Both the position numbers and the translations under genes were made by a program. From Syntrophaceae bacterium UBA2210 (GTDB lineage Bacteria; Desulfobacterota; Syntrophia; Syntrophales; UBA2210), in contig DCUQ01000017.1 in assembly GCA_002327865.1 (NCBI GenBank), positions 1-26,944 on the forward strand: a stretch of 26,944 nucleotides of DNA, in the 5' to 3' direction. The notes beneath the pieces are model-generated. The model did no database searches. It saw only the letters and a program-made list of their open reading frames with translations, and was not told the origin of the DNA. Within the stretch, counting starts at the first letter, position 1, and each line of letters begins with the position of its first letter. Below are positions 6,988 through 16,457 of this stretch, one piece after another.

Positions 6988-7259
6988 TTTTTTCCGATTT
7001 GCTCTGAAATTGTTGCTCTTTTTTTAAAAGAATGCAAAGAAAAAAGTCCTTAAATATCAAGCAAAAATGAACTTTTGGCACTTGGTATTTTGTTGTAATA
7101 TGCCACTTGAGCCAAGCTGGTATATCATGGGAAATTTGTCCGACAGAAAAAAACGACGGTAATGAATACTGTTAAAAACGTTGTACTCTGATGAAAACAG
7201 CCAAAATCAAGATAACAGAAAGTATTTACCTTTCTTGACTCGAAAACAACCGCAAGAAA

Positions 7260-7285
7260 AGGGGTTGCGATTTTTCGCAACCCCT
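7260..7285 (-). terminator. Rho-independent terminator of the tRNA-Lys gene
   Basis: A perfect 11-bp stem, AGGGGTTGCGA with TCGCAACCCCT, encloses a four-base loop. On the minus strand it follows the tRNA 3' end by 8 bp and is followed by TTTTCTTG. It is positioned to end tRNA transcription and to insulate the accessory block to the left. Confidence 0.8.
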
Positions 7286-7293
7286 CGATTTAA

Positions 7294-7370
7294 TGGTGGG
7301 CCGTACCGGATTTGAACCGGTGACCAACTGATTAAAAGTCAGCTGCTCTACCGAACTGAGCTAACGGCCC
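7294..7370 (-). tRNA. tRNA-Lys (anticodon UUU)
   Basis: The minus strand folds into a complete 77-nt cloverleaf. It has an acceptor stem GGGCCGT with ACGGCCC, a D arm GCTC...GAGC, an anticodon loop CTTTTAA with anticodon TTT, a T arm ACCGG-TTCAAAT-CCGGT, discriminator A and an encoded CCA. The 3' end points toward the AT-richer accessory region. Confidence 0.97.
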
Positions 7371-7551
7371 TTGGTTTCACCGATGTAAACGTCGCTTCCT
7401 AGCAGGAAGGGTTCATAATTGCAAGAAGAAAATAACCCGTATTGCCAGCCCGGAGGCATTGTGATAATAGACATTGCGGTTATTACAGTCGTTTCATGTC
7501 ATGAGGAACATACCGGATATGCAGGAGATATTAAAAAGAGTTCAGATCAAC

Positions 7552-8322
7552 ATGCCTTTTCGGATGCTTGTCGACAATTATCTCGACCTTATACTCGAGA
7601 GGAGGATAAACCCCGAAATCGGTCTGGATTGTTTTGTTCTCGACAGTACCGGCAGGAGTGAATTTCGTGATGTGGCCGACCGTCTTCACGACGCTGGGCT
7701 TTCCATAACGCTGCACGCCCCTTTCTTCGACCTGGCTCCCGGTGCAATAGATCGAAAAATCAGGGAGGTAACGATAGAACGCCTCGAGCAGGCTTTCGAT
7801 CTGGTATCCGTTTTCAAACCCCGCTCCGTTGTATGCCATGCCGCTTTCGAAGAGAAGCGTTATATTTCCAAGGAATACGCCTGGCTGGAAAACAGCGAGA
7901 ACACGTGGGGTCGCTTCGTGAAGGCGGCCGAAGCGTCGGGTACGAAGATAGCGCTTGAAAACGTGTATGAAAACAGCCCGGAATTTCTGAATCTGCTGCT
8001 GGAGAAGTTTCAGGGATCGCAAAACATCTGTTTCTGTTTCGATACCGGCCACTTTAACGCCTTTTCACGGTCGCCGCTTGAGGAATGGATGGGTGTGCTC
8101 GGTTCCCGCATCGGCCAGATACACCTCCACGATAACAACGGTTTTACCGACGAGCACAGTCCGGTGGGCGTGGGAACGTTTCCTTTCGTCCGTTTTTTTA
8201 AATCGCTGAAGGAGAAAGGCATCAGACCGATAGTAACGCTGGAACCGCATAACGAGAAAGACCTGTGGCATACGCTGGAAAATATCAGGCGGATGAAGCT
8301 GCTGGATTACCTGGGTGAATAG
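7552..8322 (+). CDS. Sugar phosphate isomerase/epimerase-like TIM-barrel protein
   Basis: The 256-residue protein has the xylose-isomerase-like (AP endonuclease 2) barrel pattern with its metal-binding and acidic residues: [52 protein letters not shown] and IVTLEPHNE. Such enzymes isomerise or epimerise sugars or cleave phosphodiesters with a divalent metal; the substrate cannot be predicted. The ATG at 7552 starts where the first barrel strand is expected and has AAAGAG 11 bases upstream. Earlier in-frame starts (ATG 7501, ATG 7519) are possible. The stop is 2 bp before the next start, so it is probably co-translated with the ABC permeases, suggesting it acts on an imported compound. Confidence 0.85.
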   Translation: MPFRMLVDNYLDLILERRINPEIGLDCFVLDSTGRSEFRDVADRLHDAGLSITLHAPFFDLAPGAIDRKIREVTIERLEQAFDLVSVFKPRSVVCHAAFEEKRYISKEYAWLENSENTWGRFVKAAEASGTKIALENVYENSPEFLNLLLEKFQGSQNICFCFDTGHFNAFSRSPLEEWMGVLGSRIGQIHLHDNNGFTDEHSPVGVGTFPFVRFFKSLKEKGIRPIVTLEPHNEKDLWHTLENIRRMKLLDYLGE

Positions 8323-8324
8323 CC

Positions 8325-9299
8325 TTGCTTAAATATGTCGCGAAAAGACTGCTGCTCATGGTGCCGCTTCTTGTGGGAATCACTATCGTCTGCTTTGTAG
8401 TTATCCACCTGGCACCCGGCTCCCCCACCGATCTGCAGACGGACCTGAATCCCAGGGTCTCCGCAGAGGCAAAGGCACGCCTGCAATCCATGTACGATCT
8501 CGATAAACCCCTTTACAAGCAGTATCTGTTATGGGTCGGAAAACTTGCCACACTCGATCTGGGAGAATCTTTCTCCCCTGATCACAGGCCGGTTATAGAC
8601 AAGATACTGGAGCGGATACCGATTACGATAATCATAAACGTGCTTTCGATGGCGCTCATTATCCTTGTAGCCATCCCCATAGGAGTTCTTTCCGCGGTGC
8701 GCCAGAATTCTCTCTTCGATAAGGTGACTGCGGTATTCGTATTCCTGGGATTCGCGGTGCCGACTTTCTGGCTCGCGCTTTTGCTGATGATACTGTTCGG
8801 GGTGCATCTCGGCTGGCTCCCCATATCGGGAATACGCTCTCTGAATTACGAATACATGCCCCCCCTCGCCGCGGCTGTCGATCTGCTGAAGCATCTGATA
8901 CTGCCGGTGTTTCTCTCCGCATTCGGGGGGCTCGCGGGACTCTCGAGATACATGAGATCCAACATGCTGGAAGTGATAAGGCAGGATTATATAACCACCG
9001 CCAGGGCCAAGGGATTGAGCGAGCGTGTCGTTATCTACAAGCACGCTCTCAGGAACGCGCTCCTTCCGGTGATCACGATCCTGGGCCTTTCCATTCCCGG
9101 GCTCATCGGTGGAAGCGTCATATTCGAAACAATATTCGCCATACCGGGGATGGGACAACTGTTTTACATGGCCGTCATGTCGAGGGATTATCCCGTGGTT
9201 ATGGGGATACTGTTCATAGGGGCGATTCTGACGCTGATCGGCAACCTGGTGGCCGATATTTCGTACGCCGTGGCCGATCCGCGGATAAGAATCACGTAG
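8325..9299 (+). CDS. ABC transporter permease, DppB/OppB family
   Basis: The 324-residue membrane protein starts at a TTG, two bases after the upstream stop, reading [20 protein letters not shown], the conserved beginning of DppB-type permeases. HLAPGSPTD follows. The EAA loop that contacts the ATPase reads [20 protein letters not shown] (about 224-243). Six hydrophobic segments are visible. It moves di- or oligopeptides, nickel or related solutes across the inner membrane as a heterodimer with the following DppC-type protein. The TTG is well supported because no other start preserves this N-terminus. Confidence 0.95.
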   Translation: MLKYVAKRLLLMVPLLVGITIVCFVVIHLAPGSPTDLQTDLNPRVSAEAKARLQSMYDLDKPLYKQYLLWVGKLATLDLGESFSPDHRPVIDKILERIPITIIINVLSMALIILVAIPIGVLSAVRQNSLFDKVTAVFVFLGFAVPTFWLALLLMILFGVHLGWLPISGIRSLNYEYMPPLAAAVDLLKHLILPVFLSAFGGLAGLSRYMRSNMLEVIRQDYITTARAKGLSERVVIYKHALRNALLPVITILGLSIPGLIGGSVIFETIFAIPGMGQLFYMAVMSRDYPVVMGILFIGAILTLIGNLVADISYAVADPRIRIT

Positions 9300-9329
9300 G
9301 ATTTTTCGCATGGGAACCGGTACAAGAGA

Positions 9330-10160
9330 ATGAAGACGGATTTCTGGTACAGCTTTTTAAAGAACAAGATGGCGATAACTGGCGGAATCGTGGTTATCCT
9401 GCTCTTCATCGTTTCCATTTTCGCGTCCTGGATCGCCCCTTACGATCCGAATGCGATAAACCTGCAGAAAGTGCTGCTGTCCCCTTCGCTGGATCATATC
9501 TTCGGAACGGATCAACTGGGAAGGGATGTATTCAGCCGCATGGTATGGGGTGCCGGCATATCGCTGAAGGTGGGATTCGTGGCGACAGGCGTTTCCATAT
9601 GCATCGGGGTTATCCTGGGCGCGCTCGCGGGATATTACGGGAAATGGGTCGACACGTTGATCATGCGTTTTGTCGATATAATGCTCTGCTTCCCGGCGTT
9701 CTTTCTTATTCTCGCAGTGATCGCCATACTGGAACCGTCAATATGGAACATAATGATCGTAATCGGCCTTACAAGCTGGATGGGCATCACCCGCCTGGTC
9801 AGGGCCGATTTTATTTCGCTCAAGGAAAGGGATTTCGTACAGGCGGCCCGTGTCATAGGCGCCAGCGACCTGCGTATAATATTCAGGCACATTCTCCCGA
9901 ACGCCATGGCTTCGGTGCTTGTCGCGGCCACCCTGGGCGTTGCGGGCGCCATACTGACGGAATCGGCGCTAAGTTTTCTTGGGATAGGGGTGCAGCCTCC
10001 CACGCCGAGCTGGGGGAATATTCTCACGGCGGGGAAAAACAATATCGATATCGCCTGGTGGCTTTCGCTGTATCCCGGGCTCGCGATCCTCATAACGGTG
10101 CTTGGATATAATCTGCTGGGAGAAGGAATAAGGGATTCTCTCGATCCGCGTCTGAAATAA
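9330..10160 (+). CDS. ABC transporter permease, DppC/OppC family
   Basis: The 276-residue protein shows the DppC features: a short N-terminal tail with a first membrane segment, APYDPNAI, then HIFGTDQLGRDVFSRMVWGA (about 52-71). The EAA loop is AARVIGASDLRIIFRHILPN (about 172-191), and the C-terminus is NLLGEGIRDSLDPRLK. It lies 30 bp after its DppB-type partner and should form the membrane channel with it. No solute-binding protein or ATPase genes follow, because a repeat element begins 8 bp after the stop. Those subunits must be encoded elsewhere or be shared with another transporter. Confidence 0.95.
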   Translation: MKTDFWYSFLKNKMAITGGIVVILLFIVSIFASWIAPYDPNAINLQKVLLSPSLDHIFGTDQLGRDVFSRMVWGAGISLKVGFVATGVSICIGVILGALAGYYGKWVDTLIMRFVDIMLCFPAFFLILAVIAILEPSIWNIMIVIGLTSWMGITRLVRADFISLKERDFVQAARVIGASDLRIIFRHILPNAMASVLVAATLGVAGAILTESALSFLGIGVQPPTPSWGNILTAGKNNIDIAWWLSLYPGLAILITVLGYNLLGEGIRDSLDPRLK

Positions 10161-10168
10161 GATGTTTT

Positions 10169-10593
10169 TTATTACCAGGCAATTAAAGACTGCCCGCACT
10201 CGATACAGGGGCGTCAAGGCCAATGTGTCATGCCGGGCAACGATCCGGCATCCAGGGGCATTCTGGATTCCGGTTTTCGCCGGTATGACGATAAAAGAGC
10301 CGGGACGGTATGACGGAGTCGGAACAATGGGCCGGACTACGATAAGTTTACCCCGCACTTGATACGGTGGCCTGCCCCGTACTCGATACTGGGGCATCAA
10401 GGTCAATGTGTCATGCCGGACTACGATCCGGCATCCAGGGGCATTCTGGATTCCGGTTTTCACCGGAATGACGACAAACCGACCTTCGCCGGTATGACGA
10501 TAAAAAAACCCTGGATTCCGCCCCGGTTTTCACCGGAATAACGATAAAAAACCGGAATGACGATTTTGAAATATATTGTTGCCGGAGTAATAA
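10169..10593. repeat. MITE-like mosaic repeat element, copy 1 (expanded)
   Basis: The element starts TTATTACCAGGCAATTAAA and ends with TTGCCGGAGTAATAA, imperfect inverted ends shared with the copies at 18845 and 21724. Inside are at least two tandem rounds of REP-like palindromes: GGATTCCGGTTTTCACCGG with AATGACGA, GTCATGCCGGAC, CGATCCGGCATCCAGG, and CCCCGTACTCGATAC. The extra round makes it about 425 bp. Its right end lies 4 bp before the AAGGAG ribosome binding site of the TatD gene. This accounts for the whole gap between the permease operon and TatD. Confidence 0.7.
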
Positions 10594-10610
10594 TTGAAAG
10601 GAGTTTCATT

Positions 10611-11381
10611 TTGTTGATAGATTCGCATGCTCACCTCGAATTGGGTGAGTTCGACAGTGACAGGGAAGATGTTATAAAAAGGGCCGGAGACAGCGGTGTC
10701 GGGTACATCGTTACGGTAGGCATCGATCTGGAGGACAGCAAAAAAGCAGTCGCGATAGCCGAACGGTACGATACGGTATATGCCGCCGTGGGGGTACATC
10801 CTCACGACGCGGACAGTATAGATAATACGACTTACGATTCTCTGAGAAAGTTGTCGGATAGCGACAAGGTTGTCGCCTATGGCGAGATAGGCCTGGATTT
10901 TTTCAGGAATCTTTCACCTGAAGATCTCCAGATACAGAGATTCGGCGAACAGTTGGATCTTGCCGAAGATCTCGGCCTTCCGATAATTATTCACGACCGA
11001 GATGCCCACAGGGAAACCCTGGAAATCCTGAAGGGCCGTAAAAACCTTTCCGGGGGCGTGATTCACTGCTTTTCGGGCGATTACGATATGGCAGTGCAGT
11101 GTATCGACATGGGATTTTACATATCCGTACCGGGTACGATAACATACAAAAAAGCCGAAACACTGAGAGATATCGTCAGGAAGATACCTATAGACAAACT
11201 TCTGGTGGAAACGGATTGCCCTTTCCTTTCCCCCGAACCGAAGAGAGGAAAGAGAAACGAACCGGCCTATGTTGTCTATACGGCGCGCAGGATCGCGCAG
11301 ATAAAGGGCCTTTCATTTGAAAACGTGGCAATGGTTACGTCGGAAAACTCCAGGAGGTTATTCGGGCTCCCGGCCGTATGA
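10611..11381 (+). CDS. TatD-family metal-dependent hydrolase
   Basis: The 256-residue protein carries the TatD metal ligands: MLIDSHAHLELG (HxH), AYGEIGLDFF (Glu), IIIHDRDAH (His), GVIHCFSGDY (His) and LLVETDCPFLSPEP (Asp), with a SENSRRLFGL C-terminus. TatD enzymes are Mg-dependent DNases or exonucleases acting in the cytoplasm in DNA repair and RNA quality control. The start is the TTG at 10611. It lies 7 bases after AAGGAG and gives the family-typical N-terminus, whereas the ATG at 10557 lies inside the upstream repeat element. Length matches the family. The gene converges with the SPOR-domain gene, whose stop is 20 bp away. Confidence 0.93.
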   Translation: MLIDSHAHLELGEFDSDREDVIKRAGDSGVGYIVTVGIDLEDSKKAVAIAERYDTVYAAVGVHPHDADSIDNTTYDSLRKLSDSDKVVAYGEIGLDFFRNLSPEDLQIQRFGEQLDLAEDLGLPIIIHDRDAHRETLEILKGRKNLSGGVIHCFSGDYDMAVQCIDMGFYISVPGTITYKKAETLRDIVRKIPIDKLLVETDCPFLSPEPKRGKRNEPAYVVYTARRIAQIKGLSFENVAMVTSENSRRLFGLPAV

Positions 11382-11401
11382 AGGCGCGAACCGGGCGGTC
11401 T

Positions 11402-12202
11402 TTAATCCGTGGAAAGCTCGCGGACGAAACATGTCTTTACAATACCGTCGGCACACAGTTTTTCCTTGAAAGCGTTTGCGTCATCACTGTTTGAAAAATG
11501 TCCGATAAATGCCCTGTACCACACTTCGCCGTTGTCCAGGACAGCTTTCGACCAATGCGCGTCGAGCCCTTTTAAGACGAATGTCGCCGCCAGTGCCCTG
11601 GCCTTATCGCTGGTTTTATAGGCCGCCACTTGTACGGTATAATATTTCTCCTTTATACCGGCGGGAAGTGGCCGTATCTCTTCCTTTTCTGTAATTTTCG
11701 TTTGTTCTGTGTCGCCGGACGGCATGTTTTCGGTGACCGCCGTACTATCTTTAGCGGCGTCGTTTATCGAACCGGCTTCCGGGGCCTTTACGGTCCCGGG
11801 TTCCGTCGATGCATGATCCCCGGGGGTGATCGTGATCGGAACACGTACGGATTTTACAACAGGGGCAGACGTTGCCTGCAACGGCAGTTGTTCTTTTTCG
11901 TTCGGCCCGGATGTAAAAAAGAAGGCGATGGCCGCGATCACAAAGACTCCGACAACAAGTCCGAGAATTCCAACCTTGAGGGTATTGGATTTTCCCCCCG
12001 TTTTTTCTTCCGGGTACGGTTCGTCGTCCTGTTCCGGTGGGATATCTTCCTCTACGTCGTACAGTTCCTCATCGGAATCCCTGGAAAATTCCGGTTCGGA
12101 GGCGGATACAATGTCCTCGAGTTCCTCGTCGGCGGTCTCGTCGTATATATCTTCTTCGATAAATTCTTTCGATTTTCCGTTAACATCTTTATCGTCTTTC
12201 AT
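11402..12202 (-). CDS. SPOR-domain membrane protein
   Basis: The 266-residue protein has a very acidic cytoplasmic N-terminal region (residues 1-68, rich in Glu and Asp), a single membrane segment (about 74-96), and a low-complexity periplasmic linker rich in Thr, Pro and Glu. A C-terminal SPOR domain runs from YYTVQVAAYKTSDKARALA to KTCFVREL (about 187-262). SPOR domains bind denuded peptidoglycan at the septum, so a role in division or septal wall remodelling is likely. A GGGGGAAA ribosome binding site precedes the ATG. The layout is like FtsN or DedD, but sequence outside SPOR does not identify either. Confidence 0.9.
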   Translation of the reverse strand: MKDDKDVNGKSKEFIEEDIYDETADEELEDIVSASEPEFSRDSDEELYDVEEDIPPEQDDEPYPEEKTGGKSNTLKVGILGLVVGVFVIAAIAFFFTSGPNEKEQLPLQATSAPVVKSVRVPITITPGDHASTEPGTVKAPEAGSINDAAKDSTAVTENMPSGDTEQTKITEKEEIRPLPAGIKEKYYTVQVAAYKTSDKARALAATFVLKGLDAHWSKAVLDNGEVWYRAFIGHFSNSDDANAFKEKLCADGIVKTCFVRELSTD

Positions 12203-12408
12203 GAGTTTCCCCCATTCGATTCAATGTGTACTTTCATTCGCTACGTACATTTTTTGCAGTATCCCCAATTTGAGAACAAATAACAAGAATTTCTTGAACG
12301 ACGGATCATGCGCAATTGAAATTATTACCCTTTCCGATGCTCGGGATCATGCTGCACGAGGTCTGGATCATTTTTATCTTGAGACTATCGAACGATAGGG
12401 TATAAGTG
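12203..12408. other. Intergenic region upstream of the SPOR gene
   Basis: It holds the presumed promoter of the SPOR-domain gene on the minus strand. Beyond the ribosome binding site directly before that gene I see no repeat, small gene or RNA structure I can support. Confidence 0.4.
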
Positions 12409-12556
12409 TGATTGCTTCGGCAATAATATATGCCAAAGTCGTCATTCCGGCCCCTCACCCAGGCTAAAACCGGAATCCAGGTTTTTTTACCGTCATTCCG
12501 GTGAAAACCGGAATCCAGAGTAGTTCCGAGATGCCGGATCAGGCCGGTTGCTATAA
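12409..12556. repeat. MITE-like mosaic repeat element, copy 2 (inverted, degraded)
   Basis: This copy is in opposite orientation to the other three. It begins TGATTGCTTCGGCAATAAT then ATATGCC, matching the reverse complement of the right end of copy 1. It then carries two GTCATTCCGG...CCGGAATCCAG palindromes (12440-12480 and 12493-12518). The right end near GCCGGTTGCTATAA is poorly conserved, so that boundary is approximate. It ends 10 bp before the AAGGAGGG ribosome binding site of the acyl-CoA synthetase gene. Confidence 0.6.
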
Positions 12557-12578
12557 AGCGAACAAAAGGAGGGATAAT

Positions 12579-14711
12579 ATGTCGTCGAGTCCTTTGCATG
12601 CCATAATGAATCCATCTTCCATCGCGTTTGTAGGGGCGAGCAACAATCTCGTTAAAATGGGGTCCTTACAATGCCTCAACCTGATTCACAGCGGATTCAG
12701 CGGTGATATACTGCCTGTTCACCCGAGAGAAGATGTTGTACTCGGCAAAAAAGCGTATCATTTCGTGAGCGATCTTCCCTACGCGCCCGATCTTGCCGTT
12801 CTGGTTGTTCCAACCGGGCTCGTACCTGATATGCTGGAAGATTTCGGCAGACTGGGGACGAGGAACGCGGTCATTATCAGCGGGGGGTTCAGGGAAACCG
12901 GCATATCGGGAAAAGATCTGGAACTCCGTATCTCCGATATCGCCCGCCGGTACGGTATGCGCTTTGTCGGACCCAACTGCGTGGGAATAATCAACACGCA
13001 GCTTCCGCTGAATCTGACGATAGCCCCGGTCCGCGATTACAACGGCAGACTCGGCATCGCTTCTCAAAGCGGAACGTACGTAACGCAGACACTGCCGTAT
13101 CTCCATAAGCATGGGATAACCGTAAGCAAGGCCATCAGCATCGGCAACGGAACCAGTATAGATATCGTCGATTGCCTGGAATACCTCGGAGACGACGAAC
13201 AGACAGCCGCTATCGTCCTGTATATCGAAGGCATAGACCGGGCGGGGGATTTTCTGGATGCCGCGAGGGCGATAAGCAGGAGGAAACCCATCGTGGCCCA
13301 GTATGTAGGGGGCACGGAAGCGGGCGCGAGGGCCGTTTCCAGTCACACCGGCTCGATGGCAGGCCCCGATTATGTGTATGACGGACTTTTTAAACAGGCC
13401 GGCGTCATCAGGGCCGATACCATTGAAGACGCGTACAAGATAGGATGGACTCTCGCTTCACAGCCTCCCCTGGAGGGATCGCGCATAGGCGTACTGACAA
13501 ATTCCGGCGGGCCCGGTACCGGCATAGCGAACATGTGCAATCAATACGGTCTCGAAGTGAAGGAATTTTCGGACGAAGTCCAGAAGGAGATACGGGAATT
13601 CATTCCCGGTTACGCAAGCGCCAAGAATCCAGTGGATCTTACGTTTCACATGGATATGTCGGTGCTCGCGGAGAAGATCCCGCGAGTTCTTTTCGCCGCG
13701 GACGAGATAGACGGTGTCATAATACACGGCATTATGGATACCGGGTGGATGGATATGCTGTTTCCCATATTGAAACCGATGATAGATATTCCGAGGGAAG
13801 ATTTTCTGAACATGCGGAAAGCGGACATCAGTAATCTGACGGACCTGTCGTTCAGACATGGAAAACCGCTGATAATATCTTCCTTCTTCGGAGATGAGGA
13901 TCACGCGTTAAACGCTTTCAACAGGAACGGCATCCCCACGTTCGATTCGCCGGAGAAGGCCGGCAGAGCGATGGCGGCGTTGTACGAACACTTCCTTATA
14001 AGAAACATGCCTCATGATAAGCCGGATACCGGCATGGAAATGCCGGAGAATGTCCGAAGCATCGTCGACAGTACCGACACGCAGGCCTTCGATGAATATA
14101 CGGCCAAGAAGATATTGCGGGAGTACGGAATTCCGACTACCCGTGAATTTCTTGTCAATACGATCGAAGAAGCCGTCGATTCCGCCGGCGCCATCGGATA
14201 TCCGGTCGCGCTTAAAGTATGTTCACCGCATATCATGCACAAGACGGAACGGGGGATGGTACACCTTGCCATACAGGATGACGAATCGCTTCAAAAAGCA
14301 TTTCATTCCATCAGGAGCAAAGATGAAAAATCCGCCATGCTGGTATCGGAGATGCTCAGGGGAAACAGGGAATTCATGGCGGGGATGACCTATTCCCCGG
14401 GATTTCCACCGTGTATCATGTTCGGACTCGGCGGGGTGTTTACCGAGGCCTTGAAAGATAACGCCATACGGCTTGCGCCCCTCAGCCACAGCGATGCCGT
14501 TGCCATGGCGGAATCCCTTGCCTCGCGCGCGCTGCTCGGTCCTTACCGGGGAATGCAACCCGTGGATATGGACGCGATTGCTTCGATGCTCGTGGCCCTC
14601 GGTCGCCTGGCACTGGATTTTCCCCAGATAAGGGAGATAGACCTGAACCCCGTAATAATAAACGACGGTATGCCGAAGGTGGCGGACGCCCTGTTTGTCA
14701 GGGGTGTGTGA
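12579..14711 (+). CDS. ADP-forming acetyl/acyl-CoA synthetase, fused alpha-beta
   Basis: The 710-residue protein joins a CoA-binding Rossmann domain (MNPSSIAFVGASNNLVKMGS, near residue 10), ligase-CoA domains and a C-terminal ATP-grasp domain (about 490-700). AVSSHTGSMAG carries the phosphorylated His of the alpha part, and PHIMHKTERGMV the second conserved His of the beta part. VSEMLRGNREFMAGMTY and REIDLNPVIINDG are ATP-grasp features. Such enzymes convert acyl-CoA, ADP and phosphate to the free acid, ATP and CoA, or the reverse. The ATG at 12579 follows AAGGAGGG; codons upstream belong to a repeat. The gene stands alone, convergent with the kinase. Confidence 0.93.
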   Translation: MSSSPLHAIMNPSSIAFVGASNNLVKMGSLQCLNLIHSGFSGDILPVHPREDVVLGKKAYHFVSDLPYAPDLAVLVVPTGLVPDMLEDFGRLGTRNAVIISGGFRETGISGKDLELRISDIARRYGMRFVGPNCVGIINTQLPLNLTIAPVRDYNGRLGIASQSGTYVTQTLPYLHKHGITVSKAISIGNGTSIDIVDCLEYLGDDEQTAAIVLYIEGIDRAGDFLDAARAISRRKPIVAQYVGGTEAGARAVSSHTGSMAGPDYVYDGLFKQAGVIRADTIEDAYKIGWTLASQPPLEGSRIGVLTNSGGPGTGIANMCNQYGLEVKEFSDEVQKEIREFIPGYASAKNPVDLTFHMDMSVLAEKIPRVLFAADEIDGVIIHGIMDTGWMDMLFPILKPMIDIPREDFLNMRKADISNLTDLSFRHGKPLIISSFFGDEDHALNAFNRNGIPTFDSPEKAGRAMAALYEHFLIRNMPHDKPDTGMEMPENVRSIVDSTDTQAFDEYTAKKILREYGIPTTREFLVNTIEEAVDSAGAIGYPVALKVCSPHIMHKTERGMVHLAIQDDESLQKAFHSIRSKDEKSAMLVSEMLRGNREFMAGMTYSPGFPPCIMFGLGGVFTEALKDNAIRLAPLSHSDAVAMAESLASRALLGPYRGMQPVDMDAIASMLVALGRLALDFPQIREIDLNPVIINDGMPKVADALFVRGV

Positions 14712-14859
14712 ACACCGGCGGGACCGGCTCTTACGCTGATCGCGCATGATATTGCTATTTGAGGCAGGACGGCAAACCGCTTTCATGGCTATGGCAGGTA
14801 CAACCGGCCATTTTCCCGATCGCCCCGGTATCGATATTCCTGCCCGTGGTACTCATGTG

Positions 14860-16416
14860 TCATTTCGGATAGCCGGTAATATCCCTGATACTTTCGTAGA
14901 GCGGTTTCAGATGCTTGTACATCTTCTGATATACCTCGTTATAGAGGCGGTCATAGAGAGCATGATTTTCCAGGTTCGGCTCGAATATTTCGCCGATGTG
15001 CGTCATGGCCTTCACCGCCGATTCAAAGTCGCCGTGCAGTCCCAGCCCAACGGCGGCATCTATCGCCGCGCCGAGTCCCGATGTTTCGTAAACGCGGGGT
15101 CTGGCCGCCGGCAGTCCGAAGATGTCGGCCGTTATCTGCATGGCGTTGCGGCTCTGTGACCCTCCGCCGGACACGCGGAGACTAGTTATGGGAATGCCCG
15201 TCCGTTTTTCTATCCTTTCCTTGCCGTCCCTGAGGGCGTAGCCCAGGCCTTCGAGTATCGCCCTGTAGACATGTGCTTTTTTATGAACGTCGCCGAAGCC
15301 TATGATGGCTCCCTTGGCTTCAGGTCCGGGGAATTTTACGCCCGGGGTCCAGTAGGGTTGCAGGACCAGCCCCATGGAACCCGGAGGGGAATCTTCGACA
15401 AGTTTATCAAACAGCGTCTCCGGGGTTACACCTTTCATAGATGCCACCTGCTGTTCCCGATAGCCGAATTCTTTCTTAAACCAGCTTACCATCCAGAATC
15501 CTCGATAGATCTGTACCTCTACGGCATAATAATCGGGCACCGCGGAGGGATAGGGAGGCAAAAGCGGAACCGCTTCCACGTATTTTTTGCTTGTAATATT
15601 GATGGTGGCTGTTGTTCCGTAACTGAGACAACCGGTCGAGGGATCGAGGCTCCCCGATCCTATCACCTCGCACGCCTTGTCTGCCGCGGCGGCTATGAGG
15701 GGAAGACCCTCCGGAATCCCCGTTTCTTCGGCCGCCTTCCGGGTTATGCTCCCCAGCGGCTGACCGGGACGGATCAGCCCGGGAAGCAGTTCGCGTTCCA
15801 CGGGCAGAATCTTCCATTTCCAATCCCGGTCTGAAGCCCATCGCAAGCCCTTGTAATCGAAGGGTATCATGGCTACCTGGCACCCCACGGAATCGACGAA
15901 TTCCCCCGTCAGCATGTATGTGAGATAACCGGATAGCAGTAGATATTTGTGCGTATCTGCCCATATTTCGGGCTGATTTGCGCGAATCCAGTTCACTTCG
16001 GCTTCGGTTTGAATATAAGCGATCGTGTTACTGACACGCGCGAGTTTGAACAGCAGACCCCATATCCCCCCGAGGGGCGGCTGTCCGTATGTTTTGCGTT
16101 GATCCAGCCATATCATTGCCGGACGAAGCGGCCTTCCGTTCTTATCCACATTGATTACCGTGCTTCTCTGTGTGGTGAGAGATACTCCGGCGATGCGGTC
16201 TTTATATTCACCCTGTTTCCATAATCCCTGACAGGCCCGGCAGAGCGATTTCCAGAATACATCGGGGTCCTGCTCCGCCCATCCCGGATTTTTTGAATAA
16301 TAAGGCTCGAATATGATCTGTTCCTTCGCGACAAGCTCGCCCTCCAGGTCGAATATCAGGGCCTTGAGGCTCTGTGTCCCGTTATCGATGGAGAGAAGCA
16401 GATCCCTGTTTCCCAT
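14860..16416 (-). CDS. FGGY-family carbohydrate kinase (probably glycerol or polyol kinase)
   Basis: The 518-residue protein has the two FGGY actin-like domains. [18 protein letters not shown] is the N-terminal phosphate-binding motif, [20 protein letters not shown] resembles glycerol kinases, [14 protein letters not shown] contains the catalytic Asp, and [20 protein letters not shown] is the C-terminal FGGY signature. It uses ATP to phosphorylate a sugar or polyol. Overall it looks more like the xylulokinase-like branch than classical GlpK. Its position 41 bp after a glycerol-3-phosphate dehydrogenase gene suggests glycerol, or a polyol that enters the same pathway. The ATG at 16416 follows GGAGGG; an earlier in-frame start has no support. 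Confidence 0.88.
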   Translation of the reverse strand: MGNRDLLLSIDNGTQSLKALIFDLEGELVAKEQIIFEPYYSKNPGWAEQDPDVFWKSLCRACQGLWKQGEYKDRIAGVSLTTQRSTVINVDKNGRPLRPAMIWLDQRKTYGQPPLGGIWGLLFKLARVSNTIAYIQTEAEVNWIRANQPEIWADTHKYLLLSGYLTYMLTGEFVDSVGCQVAMIPFDYKGLRWASDRDWKWKILPVERELLPGLIRPGQPLGSITRKAAEETGIPEGLPLIAAAADKACEVIGSGSLDPSTGCLSYGTTATINITSKKYVEAVPLLPPYPSAVPDYYAVEVQIYRGFWMVSWFKKEFGYREQQVASMKGVTPETLFDKLVEDSPPGSMGLVLQPYWTPGVKFPGPEAKGAIIGFGDVHKKAHVYRAILEGLGYALRDGKERIEKRTGIPITSLRVSGGGSQSRNAMQITADIFGLPAARPRVYETSGLGAAIDAAVGLGLHGDFESAVKAMTHIGEIFEPNLENHALYDRLYNEVYQKMYKHLKPLYESIRDITGYPK

Positions 16417-16457
16417 GTTATTCCCTCCGATTTCCGTTTGTTTGCCTGCGGTTGCCG

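Noticed and set aside
1..7293. Direct repeat of the tRNA-Lys 3' end as an island attachment site
   Set aside because: I scanned for a copy of the tRNA 3' end to the left and saw none; any second boundary would be outside the window.
8529..9311. 260-codon open frame antisense to the DppB-type permease
   Set aside because: Its composition (very rich in Arg, His, Glu, Tyr, Gln) is that of the reverse of a hydrophobic membrane gene; the permease on the other strand is unmistakable.
10161..10600. Possible CRISPR array
   Set aside because: Repeated blocks are palindromic, unequal in spacing and include repeated 'spacers'; they fit a REP-based mosaic element instead.
10557..10610. ATG start for TatD inside the repeat
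   Set aside because: The family N-terminus LIDSHAHL and the AAGGAG site both point to the TTG at 10611.
11826..12398. Serine-rich 190-codon frame opposite the SPOR gene
   Set aside because: The long serine run is the antisense of the acidic Glu/Asp stretches of the SPOR protein.
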